From the NCBI GenBank assembly GCA_009760855.2, contig WPIO01000035.1, positions 3,247,001-3,311,000 on the forward strand: a stretch of DNA of 64,000 bases, in the 5' to 3' direction. Below are positions 56,974 through 64,000 of this stretch, piece after piece (within the stretch, counting starts at the first letter, position 1; each line of letters opens with the position of its first letter). A model generated the notes under the pieces. It was not told the origin of the DNA and searched no databases. It was given only the letters and a program-made list of their open reading frames with translations. Origin of the DNA: Cristatella mucedo. Its lineage: Eukaryota; Bryozoa; Phylactolaemata; Cristatellidae. The translations under genes were made by a program, and so were the position numbers.

Positions 56974-59014
56974 GCTGCCCTGCTGCTTCATATATTAATG
57001 CTTGCTTGTCAGGATTTTTTTGCTCGTTGTGCATCATTAGTTTAACCGTCATTTATGCACTACATTTCATAATTTTTGTTGTTATTATGTTACTGCAGGT
57101 GTGCACACTTTAATGTAAATGAACGTCGCTTGAATTTCTCTGGCATCGTACGGCTGCATTCGTGTCGTAGCTGTTGCCCTATTTGGCTCATCTTACTGGT
57201 GCCCACGACATTTCTCTTAAGGAGTTCTTCGAAAGGACACTGACTTTTCTGAGAACCTACTACAACAAGTTCGGAAAAGCTATAAAAGAGACCAAGGGTA
57301 TATATAGTTAGGGTGGATTAGGAAGGTGGCAAAGCTTCTGTGAAGTTACAGGTTTTAGGAGCTTCTCAAGAATGCTTGAAGTCCGCATTGCAGGTAGAAA
57401 CGTGTTACGTAGGATCTATTTAAACTATCGTTAAGGGTTATGAACTTAAAATGGCTTACAAGAGATTGCTCAATGTTCCAGTAGCCAGCTGTACAGAGAA
57501 GATGCTAGGGGCTGCCGTGCTCGAGTAGGTGTGAGGCCAGGATAGGGAAGAGCTCTTCTGGATACAGCTCTAGCCCTGCATTCTTGCCTTGCAGCTAAGT
57601 GCTAGCTGTGTTTTACTAATTATTTCGCATTGCATCACTCATTTTGAGCAAACAGATGCAAAATGTATCCAGCCGAAATCAGAAACGAACAACTTCAGTG
57701 ATGTACAAGCAGAGCTGAACTCACATTTAAAATTTAACGTTGGTCAGCTAAGTATTGGCTGAGCTAAAGAATTTACAGGGCACGAAACTAAACTGTAAAT
57801 AAAGCTGTTTAGAAGGTACAAGCATGTACCTCAACGAGCTGCAAATATGTACCTCAATGTATCAAGGTTCAACAAGTTGGCGCACAAGTCATGTATGATG
57901 CACCGGTATATTTGCTATTTGTAGATATTTTGCTTACTGCTTACTTCCGGGTTAAACTGATCTCCCTATTTCGTATTTTAATATTTTCTTTTAGTTTGAA
58001 AATCTTCAAAGCTTCAAATCCCATTTATAACAACTTTGTCTTTTGAAAGGTACATTTAACAATTATCCAATTGGTATACCAATCTTTTCAGTACGTTCTC
58101 GACATTTACCCTTAAATATTTAAGCAATTAGAACTTGGCATATCAAGAAAGATGCATTATCATTATCTTTAGATGAGTCGTTTTAACTTTGAGTGACTTG
58201 GGCAATTTTTTACATTAGTTCTGTGGAATCCCGAAAGTCCATTGCGCATGTATTCTTGAATGATTTTGAATGATGTTTTTACAACCTTCAATTTTTTCCT
58301 TACCTTATATCCTAATAATTTTTGGTAATTTTTGAAAATAATCTACAATTTTGTATCTTCTCTCCCAAACCCTTGTAGTTTATTCCTGATATCCCTATGC
58401 AACATAATTTACATTGGTGAGTAATACATGCTATTTTATTAGTGTCTCTGTCTCAGATATGTAAGAAATGGCCATAAGTCCTAGAAGCTTTGCTTTTTGT
58501 TGCCCGATTAATGATGAATTTGGAATTTACCCACATAATTAAAGAGAATTTATACTAAAGTTATACAAATAACAAGAAAGCTTTAAAAGTGCATGTTTTT
58601 TAAAAATTTGTGATTATTTTTGTAAGTTCATGTCATGAAAAATAGCCCCCAAAATTTAGTTGCAATTAGATTCATGCTGTACGACCTCGAGTGGAAATTT
58701 TAGGAGTCTATTGAGAACTGGTTGGAAGCGCTAACCATGCTTTTAAAACTAAGCCGCTGTGCTCTCTTTGAATAGATCAAGATGATCATTAACCATGCAC
58801 TTTGATTGAAATCTTGCAGCCCACTGCCATAGTCTGAACCACCTGTTCTTAGCTTTCTGCCTTGTGATAGTCCAGAATGCCTCTAACCACTGCAACTGAG
58901 CTACTTCAACTGCTTTCTCCTTACCAGGTTGCACTTAACGATCTTTTCATCCGTGTTTCCATAAAGACACAAGTTTTGACCTATGTCGGAAGCATTTTAA
59001 GGAATAAATATCAG
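56974..59014. other. AT-rich, no gene recognised
   Basis: AT-rich sequence with many stops in all frames. A 61-codon minus frame at 58749-58934 is rich in Trp, Gln and Lys and reads like protein, but I cannot assign it. Confidence 0.5.
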
Positions 59015-59168
59015 TATAGTTCATTCGTATAGCACCGTAGGAGAACTTGATCTGTATTCAGGTGCGTCACACATGCCACGGGGCTCGAGCCCCCCAACCT
59101 CGGCCATCAAACGCATTCACCTTGACCTTGGTTCGAGTCCTTCACATTAACCACTGGGCCAAAGCAGA
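59015..59168 (-). mobile_element. tRNA-derived SINE, family 1, with rearranged head
   Basis: Tail hairpin remnants (ATAGCACCGTAGGAGAACTT then GATCTGTATTCAGGTGC) and a CTCGAGCCCC B box are present. A second B-box-like GGTTCGAGTCC follows before the CACTGGGCCAAAGCAG end, so the head looks duplicated or chimeric. Confidence 0.75.
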
Positions 59169-59519
59169 CTGGCAGAAGTTTCGAAGGTATTCGAAGGCTG
59201 CCAACTCCTTACCTAGAGCTGTGACAATTTAATTTATTAGACATAATTGGAAGTGTAGTAATTTATAATTAAAGTAAGCTGTTTCAGCTGCGTTTTTGTT
59301 TGTAACAGTAGCAAACTTTTAGTGGCTGTTGCCCAGCCTAGAACTAGCAATAAAGCAAAACCTACTTCAGGACTTGCATCCACTTTCAGGGTTCGGTAGA
59401 ATCTTACAGCTGACTTAAGACCGACTAACATTATAGCTGCATTAATAATTCATAAAAAAAACTCCCCCATGGAATTAGGAATCAAATCACGAATAAATAA
59501 AAATCCGTTGGCATCAGCA
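59169..59519. other. No gene recognised
   Basis: AT-rich sequence between a SINE and the pseudogene. The 3' continuation of the pseudogene family cannot be read here. Confidence 0.45.
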
Positions 59520-60710
59520 CCTTTTGGGAGGGGGCGGCTTCACCAGTGGCTCCCTTTTCGACAGTGTTGCTACCCACAGAGAACTTTGTCTTCTGTGGAT
59601 AGTCCAGCCTGTGGTAATGTCAAAGGCGGTCTCTGATATCCCCAAGGCAAAATTAGCTAGGGAGCTCGGGAAAATCGCCTCGGATACCCATCAGGAATGC
59701 CACCATTGTGAAGTCTCCAAACGATCTTCCAACCCTACTCATCATACATCAAGGCGTTCAGCTACGTTTTTATGCTGTCGTAATCCTCTTTGAGGATCAC
59801 CGAGTGAGCCAGAGGTAGGAGACGGATGCTTGTTCTAAATATATATGGAGAAGCACAGCATTGATTGGAATCTTCCGGACAAGCTGTAAATGAAAAAGTG
59901 CCGCTTATTCTGGTTCCAGGCGATTCTTATTGCCTCGGAAGACTTGCGGCAGAAGCAGAGCCTGTCGTGGCCAGTGAAGAAGCTGGCATAACCGTACAGT
60001 TTCCTCCGATCTTTTATTTTCACACTTTCACCGAACAAGTTGCTTCAGCCTAGGCATCCACAATCTTGGCTTAGAACATGTTGAGACAAAGAGCTCGATC
60101 AAGGAGTTGAGACATTTTGGTTGGGGTGGCAGAGATATCTCTTATCAACCCCACATCTAAAATTTTCACATAGATCTACATCGTCTACCTCACTGTCAAA
60201 CTTGCTGCTCTCTTGAGACGACGGCTTAACTTTTTTCGGAGGAGTGTATACGGGAAGTTAAGGGCAATATGGAAGTGGGGTGATTGATGAAGAAAGGTGA
60301 TATGTGATAGTGGGTGCATTCTTGACAGTCGGAAGCCTGGAAGGGTTCACCATGCAGAGGTGACAGTTGTTTGAGTGCTCAGTGAGTTTCAACCAAATTC
60401 TTAGCTTAGCAAATTTCTTTGCTATTTTACCCTCTGTAGCATCCTGCAAAAGGAAAAAAGTAGCATTGCAGCGATGAATAAACAAATTTATTTCAGCATG
60501 AATAAATTATCTCGCGTGTGAATAACCAATTTATAACAAAATTTTGAGCAACAATTTTTCATCGTAACTTCCAAAGCTTTCGCGAAGTTCTGGCAGATAA
60601 ACTGGGATGCCCATCCTCTGTGCTTATCTCCAATAGGCTGGATGAAATATTTCTTGTGTGCCTCGCACATATAATCGGATGCTTCCATTGAGCATGTCGT
60701 GGTCGTCATG
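59520..60710 (-). pseudogene. Decayed copy of an uncharacterised multicopy invertebrate protein family
   Basis: Minus-strand blocks lie in order over 1.2 kb: CEAHKKYFIQPIGDKHRGWA and SQFICQNFAKALE (60680-60560); KFAKLRIWLKLTEHSNNCHL then CMVNPSRL and NAPTITY (60420-60300); PPKKVKPSSQESSKFDSEVD (60240-60180); RLKQLVR (about 60045); FFTGHDRLCFCRKSSEAI (59990-59935); AHSVILKEDYDSIKT (59810-59765); KFSVGSNTVE and QKVLMP (59590-59520). They fall in different frames with intervening stops, so the gene is dead. The Cys pairs and block order match a family I know by pattern from invertebrate genomes without a known function; that match is from memory. An insertion or old intron may lie near 60430-60540. 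Confidence 0.55.
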
Positions 60711-61700
60711 ATAGATTGGCTGCAAGCATAGCTAAATGCATCTGTCGGGATGCTTGCAGCATCTTAATTCAATATCAGAAAAAAAGGTGTGTGTTCATTT
60801 AGGCAACTTGAACCAAACTGAACTAGTGAGTTTAAGGCCCCTATGTGTATGCTACTATTTATTATTGAGTTAGGTTTAGAAAACTGAGATGTATTAACGC
60901 ATTGGGCAATTGATGCATACCGTGCCTCAACGGCTTCTTTTAGTGAATGACAAGAAAGTAACACTTAAAATTCTGACTCGGTTTTTTCGTTTTCTGTCAC
61001 AATTTAATTGTACTGCTGTAAAAATACGTTTTATACTCAACTATAAATTATAATATTCAACGCCGGATTTTGGTCTATAGCAGTATCTACAATGGCCTCG
61101 AAAAGAACAATTTTCAAATTTATTATTGCCCTGCTAAACAAGGTTTGTGGTGATTTATGAAACTTTCCATACTTGTGATACATTAGCAATTAGAAAATAG
61201 CCTATCTAGGAGCGAGGATAAATATAAAGGTTTACCGCACAGTCTATTTTCTCATGGCAATTACACAGAAGTCGTCATCATAATTCAGCTGAAAGGTTCT
61301 AGACCAAGCTGAACGAACCTTAAGCACACGTTATACTATCAAACGACTAAATATGACGCGACACAAACCAAGTAGTTCCTTTCCTTCTGCTGATTGTCCA
61401 AGGTTAAGTGCCCAAATGTGTTTAGAGCCTTCGGTTTCATGATGCCACTGACCACAAATTCTGCAACTTCCTAATTACGACTCTAATCTAGCTCGCAGTC
61501 AATCATCGTTCGGTTCAAGCGGAGGCTGCTCATTAGATTGATCATAATTTTTCCAATTAGCAGGGAAATAATTTGAAGCTTATTCCGTTTAACCTTTGAG
61601 TGTTTCTCTACGGAATTGCATGAAATGAATAGCTCAAAAGATAAATATTTGTTATGTTATTTACTTTGGCGTGTTGTCCAGTTAGCCTTCTCTGCTAAGC
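60711..61700. other. AT-rich, no gene recognised
   Basis: Only short open frames. The 5' end of the pseudogene family is not readable upstream. Confidence 0.5.
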
Positions 61701-61719
61701 ACGGCATTTCCGAACAGTT

Positions 61720-61915
61720 CTTGCAAGCATGTAGGGAATCGCGAGAAGATGCACACTTGAGGGCAGCACAATTTCTCAAATTTAGTGACGATAAAACCAA
61801 TTTACTTGTTATGGGCAAATCAAGCCTGACTCGGACGTTGGAAAGCTTAACTTTCAAAATCGGCTCAGCCAGCAAATCGCCCATAGCATCTGCACGAAAT
61901 CTGTGTTACTTTCAG
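61720..61915 (+). mobile_element. LINE family A RT fragment, plus strand
   Basis: The plus strand reads FLKFSDDKTNLLVMGKSSLT, LESLTFKIGSAS and KSPIASARNL without stops. It matches the DDKINLLIMGK...IGSASISPVESAPN block of the 8.6 kb copy. Neither the palm motif upstream nor the tail downstream is attached. Confidence 0.8.
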
Positions 61916-64000
61916 GCCGCTATGCCACTACTACTTCCTTCTATGTTACTCACTTACTTGACTTCCTTCGTGACTCAGATCTGCTTCTAGCTTTCACTTG
62001 GCTTGTGGCTACCAGCAGGCACCGAAAGCCACTTGAGCTTTGAGTGTGCTATAGAAAACACTCATCCAATGTAGCACTTGCTTAGTTCTTCGGGCTTTAT
62101 GATGTTGCATTCGTACGTACATCTGAATCCCACACGACGGAAACTTTTAAATGCGTCTAGCGGCGATCTTGCACAGTAACCTTTGCAAGTGTACCGGAAG
62201 TACTAAGTCTAATGCATCCCAATTTGATATATTTCACGAGGAAGATAAATTACAGTGAATACAAGGAAAATATCATTCAGCACGAATGCGTATTTCTCAT
62301 CAATCGGCTCGTGCGATGTTGGAATAAATCTAGCAGAGAAAGCTAACGCATGACGTCATAGAGAAATGTTTTGAGAAACCATCCGAACGTTGTCTAAGTC
62401 AAAAAGAATTTAACGTATACCTGAAGTGGAATGAACCTAGTATATCTTGATTACCGATGAACAGCTTCATCATCTTACTCTTTAATTCCTCCCACTTCAT
62501 GCAAATTTTTCATGTAGCTCTTTTGTCCAGTTGGTATAGATTGACTATTGCAGCTGCGTAAATTGGCTGCTATCGAATATTCCGAGTCATGAAAGGGAGG
62601 GGAGTCATGAAATGGCAGCCAATATTCCAATGCCTAATGTAATATCTGCTTTTATAAGACAACAGCCTGATTGAGCGATACTAAACCGGGTAGGCTTCTA
62701 TAGAACTAAGGTTCTCCCAAATTAATGCTCCGTATTCCTGTATTTTTTACTAGAGATTCTTGAAAAACTTATTTTTCGCCCATAAACTTGTGTAGCAAGT
62801 AAATAAGAATGCGTATCAAAAACATTGTAGTCACAATCAAGCGACACAATTCAAGTGAAACATCTCTCATTGATATGTGATATTTATATTATATTATATT
62901 ATATTTATATTTATATTAAGATATTTATGTTAAAATATTGATGGTGATAACCTATCTTCAGTCACCTTACGGCAACGTTTGAACCATCGGTCAGAACTAG
63001 CTCAAGATACTGAGACAAAAACCAATTTGGCTGATGATGAGGCTCTGGCGAGGTTTGAATCATAACATCCGTGCTTAATTCGTGTCAATGGTGGTTGTGT
63101 CTCGTGCAGCAGACAGACGCTCTTTACAATTCAAATTTCTTCTGCTAAGACATATTCAGTCCTTATGCCAACACAGGCACTTGACACGAGCATCTTTGAG
63201 CGTTCTCCTGACGCAGATAGGCTCCTCGCTTTGACGAGTCAGGTCAATTCTTTTGGCCAATCATACAGACTCATACTCAGGGCTTGCATTATCTCTGGTC
63301 ACGCAAGCAGTGAACGAAGCACTGGGCATGAGGTTCTATCAGATTGGGTTCAGCTTTAGGTGAGAGCATTACGTAAAAGTAATTCGTGTGGCCTTGCTAA
63401 AAGGCTGGGAAGCCTCGTTCCAAATCTCTGTGACCGGTTAACAAGATTTTGTGAGCCCCCATTGAGGTTTCTTATTGGCCAAGTGCCACAATGGTACGGA
63501 GGATCATGCAAAGGTGTGAGAGACGACAGTTGAACTAGTCGGTGCTATAGAAAGGGGGACGGTTGGTGAATTTCTCGAAGGTTAAGAAAGTGAGTTCGCC
63601 GTGGCAGCACACACGTGGCAGCCTCTCCGTTAAGTTAGTTTAGACGACAGATCTTGCAGTGAAGGTCGCACCGCTCTTTCTTCGCTGCATGCTAAAATCG
63701 CCAAACAGTGGACAACCCTAGTACAGTGGAAAACCCTAGCCTACTCTTCAAGTGCTCGAGAACTGGCAGCGTGCCTGCACCGATTACTTCTGCTCTAGAG
63801 GCTCGCTGTCTGAGGAATTCTGCTATCGCTTGCTGTGGTCATCATACGTGTTCATCTACACTAATTATCGTGACTCGCACTATAGCAAACGGCACGAAAC
63901 TGCCTCGCTTTTAACAGGTGTTGATCGTCCGGCAGCTGAATCACTTACTCATCTATAGGTTTGTGGGACGGACACACGCAAAGAAGCTTATGCGGTTTCC
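61916..64000. other. AT-rich, no gene recognised
   Basis: It contains a TATAT/TATTT-rich run at about 62880-62935. Several 60-70 codon frames (for example 63165-63359 and 63752-63958 plus) have no recognisable features. Confidence 0.5.

Noticed and set aside
63752-63958. 68-codon plus-strand frame with a protein-like appearance near the window end
   Set aside because: No recognisable family, overlapped by another frame at 63708-63914, and no exon boundaries I could support.

Overview
This is a nuclear window from an invertebrate animal. It has two recognisable spliced metazoan genes with long introns and canonical GT-AG boundaries, many decayed non-LTR retrotransposons (LINEs), two tRNA-derived SINE families, dinucleotide microsatellites and GC-rich islands at 5' gene ends. 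There are no operons, rRNA genes, CRISPR arrays or prokaryotic signals. The phylum cannot be fixed from the sequence alone.

Layout. 1-3.8 kb: retroelement-dense; a plus-strand RT fragment, then head-to-tail minus-strand LINE pieces. 4.9-7.3 kb: GC-rich, with a 553-residue Ser/Thr/Ala-rich open frame that starts with a signal-peptide-like segment; function unknown. 7.8-9.7 kb: LINE copies, one interrupted by another LINE tail. 9.7-14 kb: mostly empty, with a possible transmembrane exon at 10.84-11.03 kb, a 16-bp-arm hairpin and a long CT microsatellite. 14-16.7 kb: a strongly GC-rich island with coding-like signal that changes frame.

18.1-37.0 kb: a six-exon plus-strand gene for the DNTTIP2/Fcf2 (TdIF2) pre-rRNA-processing protein, 306 residues. 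All six exons join in phase. Its introns hold SINEs, a LINE and a TA/TATG microsatellite. 41.5-48.7 kb: a two-exon plus-strand gene for a Polycomb-group RING protein of the PCGF3/PCGF5 type, 308 residues. The RING is in exon 1 and the RAWUL domain in exon 2, separated by a 6.2 kb intron.

51-57 kb: SINEs and the most complete LINE, about 3.2 kb on the minus strand, with remnants of an APE-type endonuclease and a reverse transcriptase. 57-64 kb: AT-rich and gene-poor. It contains a broken minus-strand copy (59.5-60.7 kb) of a protein family I recognise only as uncharacterised and multicopy in invertebrates.

The two clear genes are housekeeping genes (ribosome biogenesis; Polycomb repression) in tandem, with no evident functional link. 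The most interesting non-gene signal is a stem-loop 3' tail shared by the LINE and one SINE family, suggesting the SINE is mobilised by that LINE. I found no convincing new multi-gene system.
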